A DNA stretch of 64,000 bases from Gammaproteobacteria bacterium (GCA_031291255.1 JARLJN010000127.1:1-64000); one strand, 5' to 3'. Positions 25,681 to 35,924 are shown, counted from the stretch's first letter. The notes: a model not told the origin generated them from the sequence alone. Numbers and translations are program-made.

Positions 25681-26832
25681 ATGTCGTCTTTTATCCGTCC
25701 AACTTCATTAAGATTACCTGATAATGTGCATGAACGTCATGCGACATGGTTAGAAATATTTTTTGATCTTATTTTTGCTGTCATCACTATACAGCTGTCA
25801 GAAAAATTATTACATGATTTGACTTTCCAAGGTGTTTTTCAGTGTGCTGCTTTATTCATTCCTGTTATGTGGATGTGGGTAAGCTACACTGTTTTTGCCG
25901 CACGTTTTGATAATGGTGATGCGCTTCATTGGGTGATGACATTTGTGATTATGTTTGCTGGCGTAATCATGGCAATACAAATTCCTGCTGCGTTAGACAA
26001 AGGAGCGATTGGTTTTTCGATTGGTTTTTTAATAGGTCAAATTGCCTTGCTTTTGCTTTACACACGGACTCTTTACGATCCTTTTACTCCGAAAAACATG
26101 ATTATGTTATATCTTATTGGATTTAGTTTAGGAGGAATTTGTTGGATAATGTCTTTATTTTTTGATGCACCCATCAAATTCATTTTATGGTCAGTTGGTA
26201 TCTTTATTTATGTTATCACACCGTGGATAGGCAGAAATCGTATTCTGACAAAAGCTCCTCTAGATACCGTTTATATACCAGAACGTTTTGGCGCTTTCAC
26301 TATTATTATATTGGGGCAAATTATCGCTTCGGTTGTGTTTGGTCTAGCACCGACAAATTGGCATTTTTCTTCTTTATTAACCAGCATCATGGCTTTTATT
26401 TTAGCGATTCTAATCTGGAGTCAATATTATCGATTTACTCAAAAAGCAGATTATAAATGCACTCTTGGATCAGGACAGCCATATATCTATACGCATGTTC
26501 CGCTTATTATTAGTTTGATTATCATCGGTGCTTGCGCAGAAGAATTCATAAGGAATCCTCTAATAGTCCAAGACAATTTAAATAATATATTTTGTTTCGC
26601 TATTATTTTATATTTAACCTCATTTTATCTACTTCAGCGTATCACTATGAGAAAGTTTAAAATTCGAGGACTATCTTATGTAACAGGAATTACAGCCACA
26701 TTATTTTTATTTTTATTACATCATTTTTCTTCTGTGATAACTCTGTTAGGAATTATTTTGATTTTCGCAATACTCTTTGGAATTCAATTTTGGGTTGGCC
26801 ATCAAACTAAACACGGCTATTCTAAAACGTAG
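25681..26832 (+). CDS. ltrA: LtrA family membrane protein (low temperature requirement)
   Basis: 383 residues. The N-terminal signature RHATWLEIFFDLIFAVIT, followed by about ten membrane segments and PERFGAFTIIILGQIIASVV near residue 200, is the LtrA pattern first found in Listeria mutants impaired at low temperature. The biochemical role is unknown; a transporter-like inner membrane function is assumed. SD AAGGAA seven bases before the ATG. A 240-base upstream gap contains an AT-rich inverted repeat (TTTCATTTCATTTAAAATGAAA-like near 25612). Confidence 0.85.
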   Translation: MSSFIRPTSLRLPDNVHERHATWLEIFFDLIFAVITIQLSEKLLHDLTFQGVFQCAALFIPVMWMWVSYTVFAARFDNGDALHWVMTFVIMFAGVIMAIQIPAALDKGAIGFSIGFLIGQIALLLLYTRTLYDPFTPKNMIMLYLIGFSLGGICWIMSLFFDAPIKFILWSVGIFIYVITPWIGRNRILTKAPLDTVYIPERFGAFTIIILGQIIASVVFGLAPTNWHFSSLLTSIMAFILAILIWSQYYRFTQKADYKCTLGSGQPYIYTHVPLIISLIIIGACAEEFIRNPLIVQDNLNNIFCFAIILYLTSFYLLQRITMRKFKIRGLSYVTGITATLFLFLLHHFSSVITLLGIILIFAILFGIQFWVGHQTKHGYSKT

Positions 26833-26851
26833 TTATTGTGTTAAAAATAAA

Positions 26852-27811
26852 TTAGGACTCAGATTCCACACGATTTCGGCCATGTTGTTTAGCTTTATAC
26901 ATGGCCTTATCAGCTCTGCCCAGACAATCATCTATACTGCCATCCGTCGGTTTCAGCTCTGCTATGCCAATACTAATAGTACAGCTGATTTCCTGATTAT
27001 TAAAAATCAACTTATTTTCAGCTGCTGCCTGACGAATACGTTCAGCGAGATAAAGAGCACCTTGCAGACTAGTGTTAGGCATCAAAATAGCAAACTCTTC
27101 ACCGCCAATACGAGCAAACAACTCATTCTCTCGCAACATTTGCTGGATAACATTACAGAGAGCTTTGAGCATTTTATCACCCACAGCATGCCCATAAACA
27201 TCATTGATCCGTTTAAAATGATCGAGATCTATGGAGGCTATGCTCAAAGGTGTGAGATAGCGCTGAGCGCGAACCATCTCTTGAAGAGATAGCTCATGAA
27301 AATATCTTCGATTAGCAACACCTGTGAGTGGGTCCTGCCTGGTGAGTTCTACCAATTTATTTTCAATCTTTTTGTGTGAGGTAATATCACGAAAAAACCA
27401 AACACGTCCCAAATAATCATGTTCATCACTCCATAATGCTGTGGAATGCCGTTCTATGGTTCGACCGTCAATCAGCTCAAGTTCGCAATGATCATCCAGG
27501 TCTGGATGAGCATATAACTCCTGCACTCGCGCCAGAAAGACGGTGGGATCTTTTACGCGCTGAGTGACCGCTGACAAAATAGGTGCATCATCAACTCCAA
27601 GAGCAATATAAGGGATGAATTCAGATGATTGGTGACTAAGCGATAGCTCCCATATTTCAACAAATCGAGAATTGTAAGAGATTATTAATCCTTGCTCATT
27701 GACCACGAGCACGCCGTCAGGTGAGGACTCCAACACAGTTTTGATCAAAGCATGTTGGAATTCGAAGTTTTTAATATTCAATTCGGGTGATTGCTTAGTC
27801 ATATTTACCAA
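26852..27811 (-). CDS. PAS-GGDEF diguanylate cyclase
   Basis: 319 residues, no membrane segment. A PAS domain spans about residues 15-140 (TVLESSPDGVLVVNEQGLII, ending GRVWFFRDITSHKKI). A linker helix leads into a complete GGDEF domain (QDPLTGVANRRYF, DLDHFKRINDVYGH, ARIGGEEFAILMP). The active site is intact, so it should make c-di-GMP. At the I-site position the sequence is RENE instead of RxxD, so product inhibition may be lost, unlike the cyclase at 9205. It converges with ltrA. Confidence 0.9.
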   Translation of the reverse strand: MVNMTKQSPELNIKNFEFQHALIKTVLESSPDGVLVVNEQGLIISYNSRFVEIWELSLSHQSSEFIPYIALGVDDAPILSAVTQRVKDPTVFLARVQELYAHPDLDDHCELELIDGRTIERHSTALWSDEHDYLGRVWFFRDITSHKKIENKLVELTRQDPLTGVANRRYFHELSLQEMVRAQRYLTPLSIASIDLDHFKRINDVYGHAVGDKMLKALCNVIQQMLRENELFARIGGEEFAILMPNTSLQGALYLAERIRQAAAENKLIFNNQEISCTISIGIAELKPTDGSIDDCLGRADKAMYKAKQHGRNRVESES

Positions 27812-27942
27812 CCCATCTCAATTAATCCGTTAATCACTATGAAGTCAATGTTATTGATGTTATCACAAATAATAACACTTGTTCTGATCACAATTGCAAG
27901 GCAATATTAATAGGACATCAATTATCAGGGTATTTTACGCCT

Positions 27943-29565
27943 ATGTATAGTGATTTGATTTCTATTTTATTAGCGTTTCTTGAAGGATTTGCATTAATCA
28001 TTTCGCCATGCATACTTCCTATTCTACCTATCATTTTATCAGGGTCTTTAGAAAGCGGAAAAAAACGTCCCTTTGGTATTATTACAGGCTTCATAGCTAC
28101 CTTTGTTGTTTTCACGTATTTTTCAAAAAAATTAGTCGAATATTCAGGCATAGATTTAACAATAGTACGTAATGCATCATTAATTATATTATTGTTATTG
28201 GGCATAGTCATGTTGTCATCTCATCTCACCAATCAATTTGCTAAATTAACACGCGGATTAAATACGGTAGGACAAGATTTTAAAATGGCTAATCAATATG
28301 ACGGTGGGTTTTTTAGCGGTGTTTTATTTGGTGCATTGATCGGATTAATTTGGACGCCTTGCGCAGGTCCAATCTTAGCAGCAGTGATAGTACAAACTGT
28401 TATTCAAAAAACAACTTACATCAGTTTATTAACTTTATGCTCATTTGCATTAGGTGCAGCAATACCTATGCTAATCATTGCATTACTAGGAAGACAAATA
28501 TTACAAAAGTTCAGTTACTTCGGAGAAAACGCGTATTTTTTCAGGAAAATATTGGGCGTCATCATTATTGCGAGTGTCGCTTATATTTATTTAGCGAGTG
28601 GAGCAAGCGCATCACTTCCTTACACGAGTTCGTCTCAAAAAATTAGCGGAGCAACATTAATTCATGGCTTAGATAAACCGTATGCAGCACCAGAAATTTC
28701 AGGCATACAAAATTGGATTAACTCACCCGCAATAGATTTACAAAAATTAAAAGGGAAGGTAGTACTCATTGATTTCTGGGCATATTCTTGCATCAATTGC
28801 ATACGTACTTTGCCTTATTTAAAAAATTGGTATGCGCAATATCATGATAAAGGTTTAGTTATTATTGGTGTACACAGCCCTGAATTTGATTTCGAAAGAA
28901 AATTTGAAAATGTACAAGCATCCGTTATTAAAAATAATATTCAATATCCTGTTGCATTAGATAATTATTTTGTGACTTGGCAAAATTTTAAAAATCAATA
29001 TTGGCCAGCACATTATTTAATTGATAAAGAAGGTAATGTTGTTTATGAACATTTTGGCGAAGGTGATTACGATACAACTGAAAATAACATTCGTTATCTT
29101 TTAGGATTACATCAAGATAAAATGGTTGAGCAAGAAAATGAAATACATTCTATCCGTCAATCACCTGAAACGTATTTAGGTTATAACCGAGCTAACGAAT
29201 TCAAAAGTCCTGAAGCTGTTTTAAAAGAGTCACAGACACAATATTCTTATCCTAGATCATTATCAACAGATGAGTGGGCATTATCAGGTGCTTGGATTAT
29301 TTCAGGTGATAAAATTACGTCTGACAGTAAAAATACGGGCATCAGAATGCATTTTGTTGCAAGTAAAGTTTTTATGGTAATGGGAACACAAACGAACAAA
29401 CCTATACATGTAAAAGTATTATTGAATAATACTTTTCAAAATAATTTAACGGTTGATCATCACGATCTTTACACTATTTTACAATTTAACAAAGTAGAAG
29501 AGGGGATAGTGGAAGTGATTGCAGATGAACCTGGGTTAGAAATCTTTACGTTTACTTTTGGCTAA
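27943..29565 (+). CDS. dipZ: DipZ: CcdA-type thiol transporter fused to thioredoxin domain
   Basis: 540 residues. The N-terminal CcdA/DsbD membrane domain has SPCILP near residue 22 and TPCAGP near 139, the redox-active cysteine pair that passes electrons across the membrane. A periplasmic TlpA/ResA-like thioredoxin domain follows with WAYSCINC (Cys283 and Cys286). The C-terminal 130 residues are the DipZ carbohydrate-binding-module-like domain (EWALSGAWIISGDKI). This order matches Mycobacterium DipZ. It would deliver reductant to periplasmic disulfides or protect against oxidants. No strong SD is seen. Confidence 0.9.
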   Translation: MYSDLISILLAFLEGFALIISPCILPILPIILSGSLESGKKRPFGIITGFIATFVVFTYFSKKLVEYSGIDLTIVRNASLIILLLLGIVMLSSHLTNQFAKLTRGLNTVGQDFKMANQYDGGFFSGVLFGALIGLIWTPCAGPILAAVIVQTVIQKTTYISLLTLCSFALGAAIPMLIIALLGRQILQKFSYFGENAYFFRKILGVIIIASVAYIYLASGASASLPYTSSSQKISGATLIHGLDKPYAAPEISGIQNWINSPAIDLQKLKGKVVLIDFWAYSCINCIRTLPYLKNWYAQYHDKGLVIIGVHSPEFDFERKFENVQASVIKNNIQYPVALDNYFVTWQNFKNQYWPAHYLIDKEGNVVYEHFGEGDYDTTENNIRYLLGLHQDKMVEQENEIHSIRQSPETYLGYNRANEFKSPEAVLKESQTQYSYPRSLSTDEWALSGAWIISGDKITSDSKNTGIRMHFVASKVFMVMGTQTNKPIHVKVLLNNTFQNNLTVDHHDLYTILQFNKVEEGIVEVIADEPGLEIFTFTFG

Positions 29566-29648
29566 CCGCATCACACTACAAATGCAATTTATATTCTATT
29601 TATTAATTCGAATAACAGTTATCATTTCAATTTTTTAAGGAAAACTCA

Positions 29649-30854
29649 ATGGCAAAGATTCTGTGCGTACTTTATGAAGATCCTATTGATGGTTACCCAA
29701 AAACTTACGCACGTGACAGCATTCCAAAACTTGAACGTTATCCCGATGGTCAGACCTTACCAACTCCCAAGCATATTGATTTCAAACCAGGTGAACTATT
29801 AGGTAGTGTTTCAGGTGAATTAGGTTTACGTAAATTTCTAGAAGGGAAGGGCCATACCTTTATCGTCACATCTGATAAAGACGGACCCGATTCAGTATTC
29901 GAAAAAGAATTACCCGATACTGACATCGTTATTTCCCAGCCATTTTGGCCTGCTTATTTAACAGAAGAAAGATTTGCAAAAGCAAAAAAATTAAAATTAG
30001 CTATCACAGCAGGCATAGGATCGGATCATGTAGACTTGCAAGCTGCGATTGAAAAAGGCACCACAGTTGCAGAAGTCACTTATTGCAATAGTAATAGCGT
30101 AGCAGAACATAATGTAATGGCAATTTTAACGTTGGCACGTAATTACATTCCTTCTTATCAATGGGTGATAGACAAAGGTTGGAATATTGCGGACTGTGTT
30201 GAAAGAGCCTATGACATTGAAGGCATGACTGTTGGTATAGTAGGTTCTGGTCGCATTGGTTTAGGCACGTTAAAGCGATTAAAAGCGTTTGATGTGAAAT
30301 TGCATTATACCGATAGACATCGTTTACCCGAAACAACGGAAAAAGAATTAGGGCTTACCTTTCATGAAAATGTTGAATCTCTCGTTTCTGTTTGCGATAT
30401 CGTTGCATTGTGTTGCCCGCTGCACCCTGAGACTGAACATTTATTCAATGACAAACTCATAAACAAAATGAAACGCGGTGCTTATCTTGTTAATACAGCA
30501 CGTGGAAAAATTTGCGATCGTGATGCCGTCGTAAGAGCATTGGAAAGCGGGCAGCTTGCTGGTTATGCGGGTGATGTTTGGTTTCCACAACCTGCACCCA
30601 ATGATCATCCATGGCGAACTATGCCGCATCATGGCATGACACCGCATGTCTCTGGTACTTCACTCTCGGCTCAAGCGCGTTATGCAGCAGGTGTACGAGA
30701 GATACTTGAATGCTGGTTTGAAAACAAACCCATACGCGATGAATACTTAATTGTTAACAAAGGAAAACTCGCAGGCACTGGAAAGCATTCATATAGTGCT
30801 GGGAATGCGACACGTGGTTCAGAAGAAGCATCCAAATTTGAAGTTCAAAAATAA
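29649..30854 (+). CDS. fdh: NAD-dependent formate dehydrogenase
   Basis: 401 residues, colinear with the Pseudomonas sp. 101 enzyme from MAKILCVLYEDPIDGYPKTY to the end. Substrate residues are present: SQPFWPAY loop, Asn in YCNSNSVAEHN, Arg in NTARGK, Gln in FPQPAP and the His in TPHVSGT. The NAD fold has GSGRIG and the NAD-selecting Asp in LHYTDRHRLPE. It oxidises formate to CO2 with NADH formation in the cytoplasm. SD AAGGAAA precedes the ATG. It stands alone and is followed by a hairpin at 30867. Confidence 0.95.
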   Translation: MAKILCVLYEDPIDGYPKTYARDSIPKLERYPDGQTLPTPKHIDFKPGELLGSVSGELGLRKFLEGKGHTFIVTSDKDGPDSVFEKELPDTDIVISQPFWPAYLTEERFAKAKKLKLAITAGIGSDHVDLQAAIEKGTTVAEVTYCNSNSVAEHNVMAILTLARNYIPSYQWVIDKGWNIADCVERAYDIEGMTVGIVGSGRIGLGTLKRLKAFDVKLHYTDRHRLPETTEKELGLTFHENVESLVSVCDIVALCCPLHPETEHLFNDKLINKMKRGAYLVNTARGKICDRDAVVRALESGQLAGYAGDVWFPQPAPNDHPWRTMPHHGMTPHVSGTSLSAQARYAAGVREILECWFENKPIRDEYLIVNKGKLAGTGKHSYSAGNATRGSEEASKFEVQK

Positions 30855-30866
30855 GAGTGTAGAGAC

Positions 30867-30886
30867 GGAGCGCTATATTGCGCTCC
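30867..30886 (+). terminator. Hairpin after formate dehydrogenase gene
   Basis: Perfect 7-bp stem GGAGCGC/GCGCTCC with a 6-base loop, 12 bases after the stop. It lacks a proper T tract, so termination is likely but less certain. The rest of the 290-base gap shows nothing recognisable. Confidence 0.5.
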
Positions 30887-31141
30887 ATAGTGATTTATCT
30901 AACCCACTGTACAATAAATCTGACAGTGGCCTGATGCATACTAACTGCAAAATATATGAATGAAAATCAAACCCTATTCGAACATGCATATTTTGATTTT
31001 TATTACTATGATGTCATCATCAATATAATGTATCCCATAGTTCTTGCAAGAAAAGACTGGTATCATACAAACCTAAAATTTTTTCATAATTAATTCTTAA
31101 GATGGATTTTGTCAGTAGATTAAACAGGGATTATTCATAGC

Positions 31142-32527
31142 ATGGAAATGTTTAAAAGGATTTTATTTGCTCTAATTGTAAGTATTAGTAGTTTTCCACT
31201 CTCAATATATGCAGCAGATGATTCAGCAGATATAAAGCGTGAAATTGCGCTATTCAAAAATCAAATGCAAAATTTAGAAATGCAGTTAGCTTCTGCCGAA
31301 CAAACTAATACTAATACAAGTGACAGTAGCAATATTAGCCCTACTGCATCGAAGAAAAAGAAATTCACTAAAAAGATAAAAAAAGAACACAGCAAGGATT
31401 CGTATTCTACATCCTCATATGATAAAAGTAACAGTACTGCTACACCTAAAAACAATTATGCTACGACTGAAGCAACACAAGAAATTATTTCGCCAGCCAT
31501 CAGTACGCCCTTATCTTGGCAATTACCCGATATAACCGCATTGATCGTCGGTGGTGCAAGTGCTGGTTACAGCAAGCCATCTGCTCATTATGGTTCGTTT
31601 AATCTTTTAGATTTCAATCCAATTTTTCTTGTTAGCTATAAAGACATAATGTTTTTACGGTCTGCAATTGACTTTTCACTCGATAATCAAGGCAATACAC
31701 AAACTAGTCTCAATTATGTAAATCTAAATTTGTTCCTAAATGATTATGCTGTATTGGGTGCTGGTAAATTTGATAGTGCACTTGGTTATTTTGGGCGGAA
31801 TCTATCACCTGCGTGGATAAACAGATTAGCGGATGCTCCTGTTGGATTCAATAGTAATCAAGCTGCTCCACAAGCTGATGTCGGAATACAATTGCAAGGT
31901 GGTTTTCCATTATTTAGTAATTCGCACGCAAATTATATCTTATATATATCAAATGGCTCGCAAGGTTTTGTCGATACCACAAACACGGTGATTAACCATA
32001 TAGCCACAGATGGCTATACAAATAATTATGGTAACTATGTTATAGGTGGCAGGTTAGGCTTTTTACCAATACCCAAATTAGAAATTGGTGTTTCAGCTGC
32101 GGGAGGTAAACTTGTACTGCTCAATAGCGCTGATGGTGTGACAGTATTGCAGCGAGGGCGACAATATAATGCATTAGGGGCTGATATTTCTTATAAATGG
32201 GATGATACCTTGGATCTGAGAGCTGAAATCATTCAGCAACAGGTGTGTTATCAATCTGGAAGTATTGTACCACAAGCTGAAAGATGGAAAGCTTGGTATC
32301 TACAAGCAGCTTTCAGAATTCCATCTACCAAGTTGGAACCAGTAGTGCGTTATGGAAAATTCACTTCACCTATTTCGAGCCAGCAGCAAGGGCAGGTGGC
32401 CTTTGGTCTTGACTATTGGATTGCACCTAGTATTGCCGCGCAAGCTGAATATGAAATTAATCACGGACAAAGTGGCTCAGGTAACGATGTAAATCTTTTC
32501 TTAATCCAATTAGCATTTGGTTTTTAA
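31142..32527 (+). CDS. Outer-membrane beta-barrel, porin-like, with N-terminal coiled coil
   Basis: 461 residues. A signal peptide (cleaved near ISSFPLSIYAAD) is followed by a short coiled coil (IKREIALFKNQMQNLEMQLA) and a Ser/Lys/Thr-rich linker to about residue 110. The rest alternates in beta-barrel fashion and ends in LIQLAFGF, a C-terminal Phe as recognised by the BAM complex. The coiled coil-then-barrel layout resembles OprO/OprP-like and siderophore-uptake porins, but no substrate can be assigned. The gene 19 bases downstream encodes a diheme cytochrome, so both may serve one periplasmic redox or metal process. Confidence 0.7.
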   Translation: MEMFKRILFALIVSISSFPLSIYAADDSADIKREIALFKNQMQNLEMQLASAEQTNTNTSDSSNISPTASKKKKFTKKIKKEHSKDSYSTSSYDKSNSTATPKNNYATTEATQEIISPAISTPLSWQLPDITALIVGGASAGYSKPSAHYGSFNLLDFNPIFLVSYKDIMFLRSAIDFSLDNQGNTQTSLNYVNLNLFLNDYAVLGAGKFDSALGYFGRNLSPAWINRLADAPVGFNSNQAAPQADVGIQLQGGFPLFSNSHANYILYISNGSQGFVDTTNTVINHIATDGYTNNYGNYVIGGRLGFLPIPKLEIGVSAAGGKLVLLNSADGVTVLQRGRQYNALGADISYKWDDTLDLRAEIIQQQVCYQSGSIVPQAERWKAWYLQAAFRIPSTKLEPVVRYGKFTSPISSQQQGQVAFGLDYWIAPSIAAQAEYEINHGQSGSGNDVNLFLIQLAFGF

Positions 32528-32545
32528 CAAAAAAGGAATCAAGCT

Positions 32546-33256
32546 ATGCAATTTAATAGTCAAGTGAAATTATTTTCAATGCTCACTGGAATATTATTGT
32601 TTAACGGAGTTTTACTAAATGATGCCTATGGAGATAGTGCAAGTACTTCTAGTAACATAGTGCGAGGCTCAGAACTGTGGGAAAATAATTGTGCTCGTTG
32701 CCATAATTATCGCGCACCAACAGAATATTCACCAAGATCTTGGCATGTGATTATGCAACATATGCGAATACAAGCAGGACTAACGAGTCAAGAAGCAAGC
32801 GATGTTCTGGCTTTTTTAGCACATAGTGCTGCTCCCAAAGTATCTAATGCACCCCAAGGAACAAATACACCGGCTGTCAGTACAGCTAATGTTGCAACTG
32901 ATTCAACAAGCCTATCAACTAAAAGCAAAACTGCTGCGACTGTTAACAAATCGCAGCAACAAGCAAAAAGCACTTCGCAAATCACGTCTACTAATTCAGG
33001 TAAAAAAGTTTATCACAAAACTTGTATAGCCTGTCATGGTGCTAACGGCAAAGGAACAATACCTGGGGCACCCAATTTCACTAAGAAAAATGGACCACTT
33101 AGTAAATCGGATAGTGTTTTACTGCAACATACAATTAATGGTTATCGATCACCTGGCTCGCCAATGGCCATGCCACCAAAAGGAGGAGATTCCAATCTGA
33201 CAAATGATGAACTAAGTAATGCGATTACTTATATTCGACAGTCATTTAGCAAATAA
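32546..33256 (+). CDS. Periplasmic diheme c-type cytochrome
   Basis: 236 residues with an N-terminal signal sequence. Two haem c sites are visible: CARCH near residue 50 (ELWENNCARCHNYR) and CIACH near residue 162 (VYHKTCIACHGANGKG), the latter a class I cytochrome c with a MAMPPKGG methionine ligand region. They are separated by a flexible Ser/Thr/Ala/Gln-rich linker of about 50 residues. It should carry electrons in the periplasm. RBS AAAAAGGAA. It follows the porin-like gene by 18 bases, an operon spacing. Confidence 0.88.
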   Translation: MQFNSQVKLFSMLTGILLFNGVLLNDAYGDSASTSSNIVRGSELWENNCARCHNYRAPTEYSPRSWHVIMQHMRIQAGLTSQEASDVLAFLAHSAAPKVSNAPQGTNTPAVSTANVATDSTSLSTKSKTAATVNKSQQQAKSTSQITSTNSGKKVYHKTCIACHGANGKGTIPGAPNFTKKNGPLSKSDSVLLQHTINGYRSPGSPMAMPPKGGDSNLTNDELSNAITYIRQSFSK

Positions 33257-33431
33257 TTTTTACCAAATGAATTGGAATTATTTTTCTTAAGATCACAACT
33301 TTAGCTTTGAAAATTAAAGGTAAAATAAGTAGGCGCGGTCAAATAAAATTTTATTAAGCTTTTCTGTATAAATAAGCTTAAGCAATCCATGCCGGAAATC
33401 AGGAATGGGTAATGAAAAGGATAACATTACA

Positions 33432-34005
33432 ATGGCATTGCGATTAATAGAAAATGCTAGGACCGAGTATGGCATTAGCATTAGCACTTGGCACGACCCT
33501 GGGTGATTTGTCAATGTTACGGCGCGCACTCTTCACAGAATTTGCTGGTATTATAACAGCGATGCTATTGTCGGCGATCATCGGTGCGTTAGTGCACGTA
33601 GATCCGACAGTTCCTGAAGTGGTATTACGTACGACGATAGGGTGGGGTGACATCGCTGTGGCATTGGCGTCGGGCTGCGCTGGCGCACTTGCTTTCACTA
33701 CAGGTGTTTCAGCAACGTTGATTGGAGTAATGGTAGCAGTGGCATTGTTGCCACCACTGGTGACGTTTGGGCTACTGTTAGGTTCCGGATACCCCGTGTT
33801 TGCTATCGGCGCATTGTCACTATTTTTTATGAAGTTGATTTGTGTGAACATTGCGGGCGTAGCCATGTTTCTAGTGCAGGGTATTCACCCGCTAAGTTGG
33901 TGGGAAAAAAATCTCGCCACAAAAGCCACTCGCATTGCTATCGTATTGTGGATAATGCTATTGGCAACATTGTTTATTTTGATCATGCTATTAAAAAAGA
34001 TTTGA
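33432..34005 (+). pseudogene. DUF389 membrane protein with internal deletion
   Basis: From 33454 the frame gives MLGPSMALALALGTTLGD and about five membrane helices, the second half of a DUF389 (TIGR00341-like) protein. Just upstream, in another frame after an SD, ATGGCATTGCGATTAATAGAA reads MALRLIE, like the usual start of this family. The domain between is missing, so an internal deletion seems to have fused the first seven codons, out of frame, to the membrane half. Full members are 300-500 residues. A short membrane product from 33454 might still be made. Confidence 0.6.
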
Positions 34006-34064
34006 ATAAGATAAATAGTTCCAGCATCAAGCCTTGAATAGCAATAGAGAAATAAGCTTAGTTA

Positions 34065-35219
34065 TTAAAAGTTAAATCCTTTTTTCTTAAAGAGTTTGAC
34101 ACACACATCTACAACTTTGGGATCATACAGAGTCCCTTTATTGTCTTCTATTTCCTTCAGGGCATCACTTAACTTAAGTGCTGCTCTATAGGGTCTATGT
34201 GACACCATCGCTTCAACAACATCCGCTACACTGACTATCCTCACTTCTATCGCTATATCTTTTGCTTTTAATCCTGCAGGATATCCTGAGCCGTTTAACC
34301 GCTCATGATGCTGTAAAATAATTTGTGCGATAGGCCATGGATAAATAATATTTTTAATAAGATCATGTCCGGCTTCTGGATGCAGTCTAATAGCACGTAT
34401 TTCTAAATCAGATAATTTGCCTGGACGTATTAAGATTTCTGCTGGGATAGCAATTTTACCAATATCATGCACCATTGCACCCAACGTAACTCCTTCAATT
34501 TGAATTTCTGATAAACCCATTTCTTTAGCTATAGCAGCAGCAAGTATTGCGACACGACGTTGATGACCTGCTGTATAAGGATCTCTTTTTTCAGCTGCGC
34601 CGCCGCCTACTGCTAACGTTTGCTTAAGTACCGTGTTGATTTTATGATATGATTCATCTAATGCATTTCGCGTTCGTATTGTGTTTACACCAAAAGAAAT
34701 ATCTTTTGCTAATTCAGATAATAATTGAATTTCCTTTTTATCAAATGCTTCAGGTTCTTCGGAGTAAATCATTAACGCTGCAATTCTATCACCAAATTTC
34801 AGCGGAAAAGTACAGCTAGAATTAAATCCATATTTTTCGCCCATTGCACGCCATGGTGCATACTTGGGATTTGTCATTGCATGCTGGCAAAGTTGAATCT
34901 CACCTGTTCGTATAGCTGTTCCTGTAGGCCCTTTTCCCCATTTATTATTGCCCCATGATATTGTTAAGTTTTCTAAATAACCTTTTTGAAAGCCCGCATG
35001 AGCAACAGGGGTTACCGTTTTATTTTTATCGTTTTCTGCAACGCCAATCCAAGCTAACAAATAACCGCGTGTGTCAGTAATCACCTTACAGGTTTGATCT
35101 AGAAATTCTTGCTCATCGGTAACGGTATATAACACTCTATTCGTGCGTGAAATGGCAGTGAGAGCTCTATTTGAATTTAATAGTGCCTTTTCTCGTGCAG
35201 AATATTCTTTGGTTGCCAT
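34065..35219 (-). CDS. GAF-HD-GYP cyclic-di-GMP phosphodiesterase
   Basis: 384 residues. A GAF domain occupies about residues 35-175 (GPTGTAIRTGEIQLCQ, FPLKFGDRIAALMIYSE). The HD-GYP domain follows: DPYTAGHQRRVAILA, the metal-binding MVHDIGKIAIPAEIL near residue 250, HPEAGHDLI, ILQHHERLNGSGYPAGL near 312. The HD and GYP residues are intact, so it should hydrolyse c-di-GMP to GMP. It is cytoplasmic, with no membrane segment, and opposes the two GGDEF proteins of this window. The GAF ligand is unknown. Confidence 0.9.
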   Translation of the reverse strand: MATKEYSAREKALLNSNRALTAISRTNRVLYTVTDEQEFLDQTCKVITDTRGYLLAWIGVAENDKNKTVTPVAHAGFQKGYLENLTISWGNNKWGKGPTGTAIRTGEIQLCQHAMTNPKYAPWRAMGEKYGFNSSCTFPLKFGDRIAALMIYSEEPEAFDKKEIQLLSELAKDISFGVNTIRTRNALDESYHKINTVLKQTLAVGGGAAEKRDPYTAGHQRRVAILAAAIAKEMGLSEIQIEGVTLGAMVHDIGKIAIPAEILIRPGKLSDLEIRAIRLHPEAGHDLIKNIIYPWPIAQIILQHHERLNGSGYPAGLKAKDIAIEVRIVSVADVVEAMVSHRPYRAALKLSDALKEIEDNKGTLYDPKVVDVCVKLFKKKGFNF

Positions 35220-35463
35220 AGTTAACCTATATCCTATAGAGGAGAGTATTCAACTGACTCAATTAGTTTATCAAAATAGTAAACTGTTAGTGGTTATAAA
35301 TTTGTACTCAACATATTTCCAGTAAACTATATTACTGGCAGTATGTTAGTCATTGCAGGGTTTGTACTTATATTCACCTAATAAGGTATATATTATAATA
35401 AACGATAGTGACTATGTTCAGTTGCATATCAATTTCTGATGTCCTAATTAAAGGGGAATCTAC

Positions 35464-35877
35464 ATGAAGCATTTTCATTTTATATTATCAGTGTTTTTTA
35501 TTAGTTTGTTTTCACTGTTCTGCATTAACGCTCAAGCTCTAGATAAGGAAACAACCACAACGACTACGTCAATCTCTCCTGAAGGCAATACAGTGATTAA
35601 GGAAGTAAAAAAGACGACTAGAGTAGTCACACCTGTTCCTACTGCAAAAGAAGTTATTGCAGCACCACAAGGTTCTATCTCATGCTTTAGAGTAGAAGAA
35701 GGTTGGTTCAATGACATCTGGGTTCCTACACACCAAGTATGCCAATATGAAAATACCAGTGAAGGTGAAATATGGGTAGAAGGCTATTGGGGATGCAATA
35801 AAGCTACACCAGCTGGCGTCTGCACAAATTGGGAATGGAAAGCTGGACATTGGGAAAAGAAATTAGTCGTTTATTAA
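35464..35877 (+). CDS. Small exported protein with Trp-rich repeats
   Basis: 137 residues with a signal peptide (MKHFHFILSVFFISLFSLFC, cleavage after AQA). A Thr-rich stretch (ETTTTTTSISPEG) precedes a compact domain with four cysteines and Trp-rich segments (WFNDIWVPTHQVCQYE, WVEGYWGCNK, WEWKAGHWEKK), which recall the YxxGxW repeats of small periplasmic proteins. Function unknown. Strong SD (AAAGGGGAA) and a strong terminator suggest a well-expressed single gene. Confidence 0.7.
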   Translation: MKHFHFILSVFFISLFSLFCINAQALDKETTTTTTSISPEGNTVIKEVKKTTRVVTPVPTAKEVIAAPQGSISCFRVEEGWFNDIWVPTHQVCQYENTSEGEIWVEGYWGCNKATPAGVCTNWEWKAGHWEKKLVVY

Positions 35878-35897
35878 TCTAAAATATTGCTAATTAA

Positions 35898-35924
35898 AAA
35901 TCAGCGCTATGCGCTGATTTTTTT
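35898..35924 (+). terminator. Strong intrinsic terminator
   Basis: Perfect 9-bp stem AATCAGCGC/GCGCTGATT with TAT loop, followed by eight T, 20 bases after the stop of the small exported protein. Confidence 0.92.
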
